In this document: positions 51,177-59,548 of the stretch, one piece after another
Numbering within the stretch: the stretch's first letter is position 1
Layout of the letters: each line of letters starts with the position of its first letter
Assembly (NCBI RefSeq): GCF_009696675.1
Contig: NZ_VULN01000004.1
Location: 146,206-210,205, forward strand
Direction of reading: 5' to 3'
DNA length: 64,000 nucleotides
From: Acidaminococcus fermentans
GTDB taxonomy: Bacteria > Bacillota > Negativicutes > Acidaminococcales > Acidaminococcaceae
Program-made: the position numbers and the translations under genes
The notes under the pieces: generated by a model
What the model was told of the DNA's origin: nothing
Seen by the model: only the letters and a program-made list of their open reading frames with translations
The model's database searches: none

Positions 51177-51352
51177 TCAATTGTCAATGGTCAATGGCCC
51201 AATGACAAAATTTGCAAGCAAATTTTTAATTAACATTTAAAAATATAATCGCTGCTATATCAGACACAATATGGATTTTGCATAATAAAAGAACCCGTCC
51301 ACTCAGGCGGGTTCTTTCCTTTAGCCATTGACATTTGACCATTGACCATTGA
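51177..51352. repeat. Composite repeat: inverted heptamer arrays around a terminator-like hairpin
   Basis: Three TCAATGG-type heptamers (51177-51197) face four CCATTGA-type heptamers (51325-51352) as reverse complements. Between them lie a small AAATTTGC/GCAAATTT dyad and a stem AAAAGAACCCG/CGGGTTCTTT (51287-51317). The hairpin-plus-heptamer unit recurs at 63607-63668. The stem probably also terminates the phosphoribosyltransferase gene that ends at 51363. Confidence 0.75.
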
Positions 51353-51362
51353 CAGACCAACT

Positions 51363-51914
51363 TTATTCCGCCTTAAACAGCGGCAGATTGGCCAGTACGG
51401 TAATGTCCTTCCGGCCGATGGAATCTCCTTCGGCCAGGATGGCCATTTTTCCGTTCAGGGTGCCCCCGGCTTTGGCCACCAGTTCTTCCAGAGCCTTCAT
51501 GGAGCCTCCGGTGCTGATCACGTCGTCCACCAGCGTCACCTTGTGGCCCCGGACCCGTTCAATGTCCTCATCCTGGAGGCAGAGCATCTGCTTGCCCTGG
51601 GTGGTGATGGATTCGTCCTCCACCACCAGAGGATGTTCCATATAGGCCTTGATGGATTTCCGGGCCACAATGTACCGGGGCATCCCCAGGATCCGGGCCA
51701 TGGCCTGGACCAGGGGGATTCCCTTGGTTTCCGCCGCCATCAGGATATCTGTATCCGCCGGAACCTTTTTGGCCAGTTCCGCTGCGGTCTTTTCCACGAT
51801 TTCCGTATCCCCCAGGATCACGAACCCGGCAATAGCCAGGGAATCCGAAATATTGATTACCGGCAGGGACCGTTTCACCCCTGCCACTTCCAGTTCATAA
51901 TACCGTTTTGCCAC
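51363..51914 (-). CDS. Purine/xanthine-type phosphoribosyltransferase (GTG start)
   Basis: A 183-residue type I phosphoribosyltransferase; VTLVDDVISTGGSM is the PRPP-binding loop and ETKGIPLVQAMA lies at the flexible-loop side. The size and LGMPRYIVARKSIKAYM fit adenine or xanthine phosphoribosyltransferases, but some members (for example PyrE-like or PurR-like) are regulators, so the base is undetermined. GTG 51914 is preferred because GGGGAGGG lies upstream; ATG 51944 and GTG 51959 lack good sites, and the latter lies in a DnaA box. Confidence 0.75.
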   Translation of the reverse strand: MAKRYYELEVAGVKRSLPVINISDSLAIAGFVILGDTEIVEKTAAELAKKVPADTDILMAAETKGIPLVQAMARILGMPRYIVARKSIKAYMEHPLVVEDESITTQGKQMLCLQDEDIERVRGHKVTLVDDVISTGGSMKALEELVAKAGGTLNGKMAILAEGDSIGRKDITVLANLPLFKAE

Positions 51915-51951
51915 CTTGGCACCCTCCCCGTTTTTTTCCTGCATTTTCCAT

Positions 51952-52060
51952 TTATCCACAGGCTGGATGGCCGTTTTTTCCCGGTTTTCCCCCTGTCAGG
52001 ACAATGTTATCCACATTATCCACAACACAAATGTTCATAAGTGGATAACTCTGTGCATAA
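51952..52060. promoter_or_regulatory. Cluster of five DnaA boxes
   Basis: TTATCCACA at 51952-51960, 52007-52015 and 52016-52024 on the plus strand, the last two in direct tandem. TTATCCACT at 52040-52048 and TTATGCACA at 52052-52060 are on the minus strand. Four match the TTATNCACA consensus fully. No dnaA, dnaN or rpmH is nearby, so this looks like a DnaA-binding control site rather than oriC. Confidence 0.7.
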
Positions 52061-52061
52061 C

Positions 52062-52370
52062 TTACAGATCGTTGGTCATCCGGGGCGGCATGCTCCATTC
52101 CACCAGCACTCCGGTATTCACCCACAGACGGGTCAGGGCCTGCTGGCAGTCCTGCCAGCTGCGGCTGGGATCCACGGTCACTTCTCCGAAATGGTAGGTG
52201 CATTCATCCGTAGGGACCTGGAGTTTCCGGGGGCCCTGGAGAAAATCCCGCACTTTCTGGGCTGCTGCTTCCTCATCTGGGATAAAGACTGTCATCTCAT
52301 GGGTTTCTTCGTTGTAATCCAAATATCCGTAATGTCCATTATAGTTTAAGGTAACACTTTGCACTGCCAT
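52062..52370 (-). CDS. Hypothetical small protein
   Basis: A 102-residue protein that I do not recognise. It has no membrane segment or metal motif. The first half (SVTLNYNGHYGYLDYNEETH) looks like a beta-sheet, and the rest is acidic with several tryptophans. ATG 52370 is chosen; a GTG at 52379 (GAGAGG four bases upstream) is also possible. It has its own extended -10. The stop abuts the DnaA-box cluster. Confidence 0.6.
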   Translation of the reverse strand: MAVQSVTLNYNGHYGYLDYNEETHEMTVFIPDEEAAAQKVRDFLQGPRKLQVPTDECTYHFGEVTVDPSRSWQDCQQALTRLWVNTGVLVEWSMPPRMTNDL

Positions 52371-52402
52371 TTCTCGCACCGCACCTCTCTTTATGATAAG
52401 TC

Positions 52403-52411
52403 ATTATATCA
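52403..52411 (-). promoter_or_regulatory. Extended -10 promoter of the small protein gene
   Basis: TGATATAAT on the minus strand (52411-52403). The start site is near 52396, about 25 bases before the ATG. Confidence 0.6.
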
Positions 52412-52428
52412 CAAAAGAGGGCTCTCCG

Positions 52429-54540
52429 TCATTCTTCCTTGCGGACCATGGGCTTCAGCCGCTGTTCCATGGGCATGGATTTTTTCGGGGCATGGGATTT
52501 GGCCCGGTCCATCATGGCCGCCTGGACGCTGATCCGCTTCCGGCCGTGAGGATAGGCCCGGCGCCAGGTACCGTTGGCCAGCATCACATGGGCCCCCACA
52601 TTGTCCTTCAGGCACAGATCCAGGAATTCCTTCACCCGGTCGATGTGAGCCTTCCGTTCCACCGGGAACAGCAGTTCCACCCGGTCGTTCAGGTTCCGGG
52701 GCATCATGTCCGCACTGGACAGGTACAGTTCCTCACTGCCGTTGTTGGCAAAATAATACACCCGGCTGTGTTCCAGGAAGCGGCCGATAATGGACCGTAC
52801 GGTGATGTTCTCGCTGACGCCCTTGATTCCCGGCCGCAGGCCGCAGATCCCCCGGACAATCAGGTCGATCTTCACCCCGGCCTGGGAGGCTTCGTAGAAC
52901 TTCCGGATCACCGGCTGGTCGATCAGGGAATTCATCTTGGCGGCGATGTACCCGGTGCCCCCGTTCTTCACATGGGCGATTTCCCGGTCCACCAGTTCAT
53001 AGATCTTTTCCCGGAGCCCGATGGGCGCCATCACCAGCTTGTTGAACACCGGCGGTTCCGAATAACCGCTGAGCACGTTGAAGAAGGCGGAGGCATCCTG
53101 GCCATACTGGTCGTTGGCGGTCAGCAGCCCCAGGTCCGTATAGAGCTTGGCGGTCTTGTCGTTGTAGTTCCCGGTGCCCAGGTGCACATACCGTTTGATC
53201 CCGTCCTCTTCCTTCCGGACGATCAGGATGATCTTGGAATGGGTCTTCAGGCCCATGAGCCCGTAAATCACGTGGCAGCCGGCTTTTTCCAGCCGCCGGG
53301 CCCAGACGATGTTGTTCTCTTCGTCGAACCGGGCCTTCAGTTCCACCAGGGCAGTGACCTGCTTGCCGTTTTCCGCCGCCCGGGCCAGCGCCGCCACCAG
53401 GGGAGAATTGCCGCTGACCCGGTACAGGGTCTGTTTGATGGCCAGCACCTGGGGATCGTCCGCCGCCTGGGCCACCAGCTTTACAATGGGATCGAAGCTT
53501 TCATAGGGATGGTGGAGCAGGATGTCATGTTCCCGGATTTTTCCGAACAGGTCGTCATAATCCGGCAGCTCTTCCGGCTGCTGCCCGGTGTAGGGAGTGA
53601 ATTTCCACTGGTCCATCCCCGGCTGGTCGATGAACCTGTTCAGGAAGGTCAGGTCCAGAGGTCCCTGGATCTCATACACATCCCGGGGTTCCAGATCCAG
53701 GTTCTTTACCAGGAAATCCTTCAGGTACTTGTCGTCGGTGGCGTTGATTTCCAGCCGCACCGCAGCCCCCCGTTTCCGTTTCCGCAGGGACCGTTCGATT
53801 TCCTTCATCAGGTCCTGGGTGGCGTCTTCCTCCACTTCCAGGTCGCTGTCCCGGGTGATCCGGAAGAGCACCATGTCCACAATGGTGAGTCCCTTGAACA
53901 GATCCTGGCAGTGTTCCATGATCAGGTCTTCCAGGAACACATAGGCCCGTTCCCCTTCCTTCCCCACCAGGGAAATGAACCGGGGCAGCACGGAAGGCAC
54001 CTGGACGAAAGCGATTTTCTGTTCCCCCTTCTGGTCCCGGAGTTCCACCGCGATATTCAGGGACTTGTTGGCCAGGAAGGGAAAGGGCCGGGCCGCATCC
54101 ACCGCCATGGGAGTCAGCACCGGGAAGACCATTTCCTGGTAGTAGTTTTCCAGTTCCCGGCGCTGGTCTTCAGTCACATCCTTCACCCGGAAGAACCGGA
54201 TGGCATATTTCTCCAGCTCATTGATCAGAGCGAAGAAATACCGGTACTTCAGTTTCATCTGGTTGTGGGCGGAAAGGGCAATGTTCCGGAGCTGGTCCTC
54301 CACATTCATCCCGGCAGCATCCACATGGTCCATCCCGGCGGCTTTCTGTTCGATCAGGCCGGCCACCCGGACCATGAAGAATTCGTCCAGGTTGGAGGCG
54401 GAAATGGCCACGAACCGAAGCCGTTCCAAAAGGGGCAGGTTCCGCACCCCCGCTTCCCGCAGCACCCGCAGGTTGAACTTCAGCCAGCTCAGTTCCCGGT
54501 TCACGTAATACTCAGGTTTGTTCAGATCGATTTTCATCAT
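52429..54540 (-). CDS. ppk: Polyphosphate kinase 1
   Basis: A 703-residue PPK1. The N-terminus is YYVNRELSWLKFNLRVLREA. The catalytic core contains HHPYESFDPIVKLVAQAADD and GLKTHSKIILIVRKEEDG, whose histidine is the phospho-acceptor in the family. It makes polyphosphate from ATP and back. The ATG overlaps the stop of the degenerate Ppx homologue (ATGA), so both are on one transcript. No clear terminator follows. Confidence 0.95.
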   Translation of the reverse strand: MMKIDLNKPEYYVNRELSWLKFNLRVLREAGVRNLPLLERLRFVAISASNLDEFFMVRVAGLIEQKAAGMDHVDAAGMNVEDQLRNIALSAHNQMKLKYRYFFALINELEKYAIRFFRVKDVTEDQRRELENYYQEMVFPVLTPMAVDAARPFPFLANKSLNIAVELRDQKGEQKIAFVQVPSVLPRFISLVGKEGERAYVFLEDLIMEHCQDLFKGLTIVDMVLFRITRDSDLEVEEDATQDLMKEIERSLRKRKRGAAVRLEINATDDKYLKDFLVKNLDLEPRDVYEIQGPLDLTFLNRFIDQPGMDQWKFTPYTGQQPEELPDYDDLFGKIREHDILLHHPYESFDPIVKLVAQAADDPQVLAIKQTLYRVSGNSPLVAALARAAENGKQVTALVELKARFDEENNIVWARRLEKAGCHVIYGLMGLKTHSKIILIVRKEEDGIKRYVHLGTGNYNDKTAKLYTDLGLLTANDQYGQDASAFFNVLSGYSEPPVFNKLVMAPIGLREKIYELVDREIAHVKNGGTGYIAAKMNSLIDQPVIRKFYEASQAGVKIDLIVRGICGLRPGIKGVSENITVRSIIGRFLEHSRVYYFANNGSEELYLSSADMMPRNLNDRVELLFPVERKAHIDRVKEFLDLCLKDNVGAHVMLANGTWRRAYPHGRKRISVQAAMMDRAKSHAPKKSMPMEQRLKPMVRKEE

Positions 54541-56096
54541 TTTTCCTCTGCTTTCTCTAAAACCGGCCGCAGGCCGAAGACTTCCTCAAAGAAACTCCCC
54601 CGTTTGCTGAAAGTCCATTCCTCCAGAGCCAGGTTTTCCCGGCTCTTGGCCCGGACCCGCAGTTCGTTTCCCCGGATCACCACTTTGCAGTCCCGGATCT
54701 TCTGCCGGCCGCTGATGTCCAGGGAATCCGCCAGCCGGAGGATGCCGGCCAGCTTGGCCACCAGAGGCGGGATCCCGCTGCCGAAATCCTTGGGTTCGCT
54801 GCCCTCCAGTTCCGGCCGGTCCAGAGTGTACAGGTAGGAAATCTGGGCAATGGTGTGGCACTGTTCCACGCTGAAGCCCAACAGATCCGCGCTGTCGATC
54901 AAATAGTAGTTGTACCGGTCATAGGTCCGCATGGAGGCGTATTTCCCGATATTGTGCAGGTAGGCCGCCGCCCGGAGGAGGCTCTTGTCCTCCTGGTCCA
55001 GGCCCTGGGACGGCGCCAGGGCGTCAAAGAGCACGCAGCACATGTTTTCCACCCAGGCCGCATGGGGAGCGTCGTAGTGGAACCGGTTTCCGATGTTCCG
55101 GACCAGGCTCATCTGGATGTCCAGCATTTCTTCCAGGAACTGCTGATCCAGCTGCCGGGCAATGTAGAGGATCTTCATCCCGTCCACGAACCGGTCCACC
55201 GGCATAAGGATCTGCTGGGCCCGGGACATTTCCATCAGCAGCTGGCACAGGGTAATGGCTGGCAGGGCCACTTCCGTTTCTTCCGGGGTCAGGCTGAACA
55301 GCTTCTCCAGCTGGCTTTCTTTCAGATGGTGTACCCGGTGGTAGAAGGCTTTCACTTCATCCGCCGTTAAGGAAACATTTTCCTTCCGGGTCCGTTTCTT
55401 CCCGAACAGGTCCAGGAGCACCTGGCTTTCCGTACCAGTGAGCACCAGCATGCTGATGGTCTCGTTTTCCAGTTCTTCCGCCACCACGCCAATCCGGTCC
55501 TGGAGATATTCCTTCAGGGCCTGTTCAAAATGGATGCTGGACCGTTCATTCCGGGTAAACTGTTCCTTCAGCCGGACCAGCCCTACATGGAGGTTCTGCT
55601 GGAACTTCACTTCCCGATCTTTCACATAGGTAAGACCCAGACCTCCGGAGGAAATGTCCGCCAGCAGCACCCCTTCCCGGGGCAGGGGCATTTTCCCATG
55701 GGTCTCCATGGTCCGCAGCAGGGACGCCATCTTGGTGTAGATTTCCCGGGACATGTTCACCACTTCGATCTGGAAGCCGGTCTTCACCAGCACCTGGTCC
55801 AGGAAATACTGCTGGTTCTCCGCTTCCCGGACAGCGGTAGTGGCCTGGAGGATATAGGATTTCACCCCGTACTCCCGCATCACCTGCCGGTACCCTTTCA
55901 GGATCTCCACAATCTGCAGCATGGTCCCAAAGGAGATCTTCCGGGTCTGGAAGGTTTCTTCCCCCAAACGGACCTTGCTGCGCAGCTCTGTAATGATCCG
56001 TATGTCATCCAGACCGGTGTATTCAATCAGCTGCATGGTGATGTTCTCTGAACCCAGATGGATCACCGCTGCTGACCGCAACTTTTTCTTAGCCAT
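54537..56096 (-). CDS. Degenerate Ppx/GppA-HD family protein (probable pseudoenzyme)
   Basis: A 519-residue protein with the Ppx/GppA fold and C-terminal HD-like domain. The first phosphate loop reads VIHLGSENIT, with His13 where catalytic members have Asp. The second reads ADISSGGLG (residues 146-154), where DxGGxST is usual. The HD motif is HN (LHNIGK, His381-Asn382). These losses suggest it binds but does not hydrolyse polyphosphate or (p)ppGpp. Overlap with ppk points to regulation of PPK. A terminal GGAGG site precedes the ATG. An intact paralogue is divergent at 56251-57780. Confidence 0.8.
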   Translation of the reverse strand: MAKKKLRSAAVIHLGSENITMQLIEYTGLDDIRIITELRSKVRLGEETFQTRKISFGTMLQIVEILKGYRQVMREYGVKSYILQATTAVREAENQQYFLDQVLVKTGFQIEVVNMSREIYTKMASLLRTMETHGKMPLPREGVLLADISSGGLGLTYVKDREVKFQQNLHVGLVRLKEQFTRNERSSIHFEQALKEYLQDRIGVVAEELENETISMLVLTGTESQVLLDLFGKKRTRKENVSLTADEVKAFYHRVHHLKESQLEKLFSLTPEETEVALPAITLCQLLMEMSRAQQILMPVDRFVDGMKILYIARQLDQQFLEEMLDIQMSLVRNIGNRFHYDAPHAAWVENMCCVLFDALAPSQGLDQEDKSLLRAAAYLHNIGKYASMRTYDRYNYYLIDSADLLGFSVEQCHTIAQISYLYTLDRPELEGSEPKDFGSGIPPLVAKLAGILRLADSLDISGRQKIRDCKVVIRGNELRVRAKSRENLALEEWTFSKRGSFFEEVFGLRPVLEKAEEK

Positions 56097-56152
56097 AAGT
56101 TCCTCCTTGCTTTGGGTATAACCCGGTTTGTCCTACCCTCTGTGTATCAATC

Positions 56153-56178
56153 GTGTTATACTATTTTTAGTTTAACAC
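56153..56178. promoter_or_regulatory. 26-bp inverted repeat between the two Ppx genes
   Basis: GTGTTATACTA-TTTT-TAGTTTAACAC: 11-base arms with one mismatch, centred in the divergent intergenic region. It is a candidate shared operator. Clear -35/-10 pairs for the flanking genes were not found. Confidence 0.45.
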
Positions 56179-56250
56179 TTCTATTATAAGAAAAAAACAG
56201 TGTTCGCGGAGTATAGTTTTTTTATATACACGTGTGGATCGGGGGATTTT

Positions 56251-57780
56251 ATGAAACGCATTGCCATTATCGACGTGGGGTCCAACTCGGCCCGTCTGGT
56301 GATCATGGAGATCCATGCTTCCAACGCCTGCAACCTGGTGTACAACCAGAAGGACCCGCTGCGGCTGGCCCTGAAAACGGACCGGAAAGGGTATCTGACG
56401 GAGGAAGCCTTCACTGCCACCACCAACTGTCTGAAGAATTTCGCCTCCATGTGCCGGATCTTCCACGCAGACGAAATCATCGCCGTGGCCACCGCCGCCA
56501 TCCGGAACGCTCCCAACGGGGCCCGGCTGGCCAAGGCTGCTTCCCAGGCTTCCGGGATCAACCTGGAGATCATCTCCGGGAAAACCGAAGCCTATCTCAG
56601 CTATCTGGGCGTGATCAACACCATCGACGTAAAAGATGCGGTGATCTTCGACCTGGGGGGTGCTTCCACGGAAGTGATCCTGGTCCGGGACCGGAAGCTG
56701 GTGGACAGTGTCAGCCTGCCCATCGGCTGCGTGAACCTGACCAAGACCTTCAAGCTGAACAACACGGTGGATCCGGCCGCCCTGAACAAAATGCGCCGGG
56801 CCATCAACGACCAGATGCAGAAGGTTCCCTGGATTGCCGGCTGCGGCCTGCCTCTGGTAGGGGTGGGAGGCACCGCCCGTTCCGTAGGGAAGATCGAACA
56901 GAAACGGGCCAAATACTTCACCTCCAAACTCCACAATTACCAGTTCACCATCCAGGACTTCAAAGAATGGTACAAGACCCTGCCGGGCACTACCCTGGCC
57001 ACCCGGCGGCGGATCCCCGGCCTGTCCAATGACCGGGCGGATGTGATCATTGCCGGTTCCTCCATCATCAAGGCCCTGGCAGACCGGAGCAAGGCCCGGA
57101 AGATGATTGTTTCCGGCTGCGGGCTCCGGGAAGGGCTGTTCTCCCAATACCTCCACGAACACACGGAACTGCCCCTCATTACCCCCAACATCCTGGAAAC
57201 CGCCCGGGAAAACATGATCCATCTCTATTCCCCGGACGAAGACCACTGCCGGCTGGTGGCCAAATACGCCCTCCAGCTGTTCCAGGGCTGGCAGTCCCTC
57301 CACAAGCTGGAGCCGGCCCGGTGGGAACCTTTGCTGGAAACCGCCGCCCTGCTTCATGACATTGGCATCACCATCAACTACTACAACCACACCCGGCACA
57401 GCGGCTACCTGATCGAAAACGGCAAACTGTTCGGGCTGAACCATCTGGATGTGGTGTACACCGCCATCCTGGCCGCCTGGCACCACGGGGTGAACCGGGG
57501 CTATCTCCGGAACCGGCCTTACCGGAAGCTGATCCCGGAAATCGACATGAAACGGCTGAGCAACGCCGCTCTGCTCCTGGCCCTGGCGGAATGTCTGGAT
57601 TACACCCAGACCGGGGCCATTGAAACCATCGAACCTGCCATCCTGAACGGAGGCGCTGTGCTCACCATCACCGCCACCCGGGCCCCCTCCGTAGAGCTCC
57701 AGCAGCTCCAGGCCATGACCAAGTGGTTCCGGAAGAACCTGGGATGTTCGCTGACGGTAGTTGTGAAGGAAATAGGATAA
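56251..57780 (+). CDS. ppx: Exopolyphosphatase / pppGpp phosphohydrolase with HD domain
   Basis: A 509-residue Ppx/GppA protein with intact motifs: IDVGSNSARLVI (residues 7-18, including Asp8), SGKTEAYLSYLG and VIFDLGGASTEVI. The C-terminal HD domain keeps LHDIGIT. It hydrolyses terminal phosphate of polyphosphate or pppGpp. The ATG lies five bases after GGGGG; an upstream ATG at 56200 has no site. It is divergent from the ppk/pseudo-Ppx operon, so synthesis and breakdown are controlled from one region. Confidence 0.9.
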   Translation: MKRIAIIDVGSNSARLVIMEIHASNACNLVYNQKDPLRLALKTDRKGYLTEEAFTATTNCLKNFASMCRIFHADEIIAVATAAIRNAPNGARLAKAASQASGINLEIISGKTEAYLSYLGVINTIDVKDAVIFDLGGASTEVILVRDRKLVDSVSLPIGCVNLTKTFKLNNTVDPAALNKMRRAINDQMQKVPWIAGCGLPLVGVGGTARSVGKIEQKRAKYFTSKLHNYQFTIQDFKEWYKTLPGTTLATRRRIPGLSNDRADVIIAGSSIIKALADRSKARKMIVSGCGLREGLFSQYLHEHTELPLITPNILETARENMIHLYSPDEDHCRLVAKYALQLFQGWQSLHKLEPARWEPLLETAALLHDIGITINYYNHTRHSGYLIENGKLFGLNHLDVVYTAILAAWHHGVNRGYLRNRPYRKLIPEIDMKRLSNAALLLALAECLDYTQTGAIETIEPAILNGGAVLTITATRAPSVELQQLQAMTKWFRKNLGCSLTVVVKEIG

Positions 57781-57783
57781 AAA

Positions 57784-57814
57784 AACGGGGCTGTTGCAAG
57801 AGCAACAGCCCCGT
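57784..57814 (+). terminator. Terminator of ppx
   Basis: AACGGGGCTGTTGC-AAGA-GCAACAGCCCCGTT, a member of the GCTGTTGC stem family, four bases after the ppx stop. Confidence 0.8.
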
Positions 57815-57820
57815 TGACAG

Positions 57821-57853
57821 AAATAGGGGGACTGCTTTGCAGTCCCCCTATTT
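57821..57853 (-). terminator. Hairpin overlapping the stop of the convergent gene
   Basis: AAATAGGGGGACTGC-TTT-GCAGTCCCCCTATTT is a perfect stem. The stop codon of the gene ending at 57848 lies in one arm. Together with the previous hairpin it separates two convergent genes. Confidence 0.7.
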
Positions 57854-59443
57854 CTGATGCTCATGGATCACGTCCAGGAAACTGGCGAAATCCATGGTCC
57901 TTTTTTTCAGCAGTACATCCACCCGCAGCTTCAGCAGGGGATGCTGGCTCATGTCCCTGGCTCTCAGCAGGGCCAGCCGCATCCGGGGTGACCAGTTCTT
58001 GTCCGGCCAGCTGTCCAGTACCCCCAGGGCCGTGCCCCGGCAGGAATCGTAAATGGAGGTCAGGGCCTTTTCCAGCAGGTCCTCCCCTTCCCCGGGATGT
58101 TCCTCCAGAGCCTGGAGCAGGGGCTCCATCACGTATTCCTCCTGAAGATACTCGTCTGCATGTTCCCGGGCGAACTTCATCACCCGGTTGAACCGCCGTT
58201 TATCCTGGGTATCCAGCAGGAACGGGTACAGCTCCGTCCGCCGGGGATCCTTCTTCAGCAGGTTCCACAATTCCCGGTGGATGTCCAGATCCAGGGCATA
58301 GGCCATATGGACCACGATCAGGTTCACCCGGCCGTCCGGTTCCAGCAGATTGGCCCTGATCTGGGGCAGCCAGTCCTGGGAGAACACCAGGGTTTCCAGC
58401 TCGCTGATCAGGATATGGCACTGGTTCATGGTCAGGTAATCCCAGCATTCATCCTCCACCATGGTCCGGAGCCCTTCCGCCATATTGATGAGGGCCGCTC
58501 CGTCCATCAGGTCGGTATGGTATTCCTGGGCATGCTTCAGGAACTTTTCCATTACCGAAAACAGGTCGATCACCGGCATCTTGTCATCTTCCGGTGCCTC
58601 CAGCTGCTGGAATCCCAACAGGAAGGCCAGGTAGTTCAGCAGGATATGGCTGATCCCCTGGAACTGGGGATGTTCCAGATGGGGTTCCGACAGAAGAGCC
58701 GGGATATTCACCCGGGAAAAGATCATCAGGGACACTGCCGGATAATCGATGGTCAGATCGCAGCCGTGGACCACCAGCCAGGCCTGGTCTTCCGGAGCAG
58801 CGAAATCATAGGCCTGCATGGCGCACAGCTTGCCCCAGCCGGAAGTGTGCTGGAGCATGTCCCACAAATCCTTCTGCTCCATCTGGTGGCTCAGTTCCAG
58901 CGCGTAGATCACAAAGCTGGTGAATTCCTCACACCGGGACAGGATCATCAGATCCTGTTTCAGCTGCCAGTTCACTGTCAAATCCTGCTCGTTGAGCATG
59001 TACAGACCGCAGATTACAATGGCCAGCTTCACCGTTTCCCGGCTGGAGGCTTCATACAGCCATTCCCGGGCCAGTTCCCACAAAGGCTGGGGAATCCGTT
59101 CCTCACTGAGGGCATCCACCAGGGATTCGTAGTAAAGGATGCAGGGGGTGGAAGAAATCCCCATGTACAGCATGGTGGCATTTTCCGGGGTGGGATCTTC
59201 CGCATAGGCCCGAAGCACCTGGTAAATCTGGTCCCCTACCGGATTGGCCGCCTCTTCCGCCTGGCTGTTGCTGGCCAGATAGGCGTCGGCAGCACCAGGT
59301 TCCAGCAGCACATCGCTGTCCCCGGCCACCACCGCCCGGTCCTCCAGATTCTCCCGGGTAAAGAACCCGTCCTCATCCAGATTGCTTTTGATATAGTCAA
59401 AAATGCTTTTTCCCTGTTTCCAGGGTTTCGTGCGTGTTTCCAT
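57848..59443 (-). CDS. Large helical protein of unknown function
   Basis: A 531-residue, strongly acidic protein I do not recognise. It has no membrane segment, P-loop or metal motif. Leu-rich helices (for example ISHILLNYLAFLLGFQQLEA and REWLYEASSRETVKLAIVI) suggest HEAT/ARM-like repeats. ATG 59443 (METRTKPW) follows AGGA by eight bases; an open extension to 59518 crosses its promoter and terminator region. It stands alone between two terminators with an extended -10. Confidence 0.6.
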   Translation of the reverse strand: METRTKPWKQGKSIFDYIKSNLDEDGFFTRENLEDRAVVAGDSDVLLEPGAADAYLASNSQAEEAANPVGDQIYQVLRAYAEDPTPENATMLYMGISSTPCILYYESLVDALSEERIPQPLWELAREWLYEASSRETVKLAIVICGLYMLNEQDLTVNWQLKQDLMILSRCEEFTSFVIYALELSHQMEQKDLWDMLQHTSGWGKLCAMQAYDFAAPEDQAWLVVHGCDLTIDYPAVSLMIFSRVNIPALLSEPHLEHPQFQGISHILLNYLAFLLGFQQLEAPEDDKMPVIDLFSVMEKFLKHAQEYHTDLMDGAALINMAEGLRTMVEDECWDYLTMNQCHILISELETLVFSQDWLPQIRANLLEPDGRVNLIVVHMAYALDLDIHRELWNLLKKDPRRTELYPFLLDTQDKRRFNRVMKFAREHADEYLQEEYVMEPLLQALEEHPGEGEDLLEKALTSIYDSCRGTALGVLDSWPDKNWSPRMRLALLRARDMSQHPLLKLRVDVLLKKRTMDFASFLDVIHEHQK

Positions 59444-59489
59444 TTTTCTCATCCTGTTTCTCAAAGTTGTAGCATGATGCAGAGAACTC

Positions 59490-59498
59490 ATTATAACA
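59490..59498 (-). promoter_or_regulatory. Extended -10 promoter of the helical protein gene
   Basis: TGTTATAAT on the minus strand (59498-59490). The start site is near 59483, 40 bases before the ATG. It abuts the ftsH terminator. Confidence 0.6.
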
Positions 59499-59501
59499 TA
59501 G

Positions 59502-59540
59502 AAAAGAGGCTGTTGCACGTTTTGTGCAGCAGCCTCTTTT
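59502..59540 (-). terminator. Terminator of ftsH
   Basis: AAAAGAGGCTGTTGCAC-GTTTT-GTGCAGCAGCCTCTTTT. It belongs to the same stem family as the hydroxyglutarate-operon terminator. Confidence 0.85.
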
Positions 59541-59548
59541 GTCCGCCG

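Noticed and set aside
52007..52060. Chromosomal replication origin
   Set aside because: DnaA boxes are present, but dnaA, dnaN, rpmH and a clear AT-rich unwinding element are not, so only a DnaA-binding cluster is claimed.
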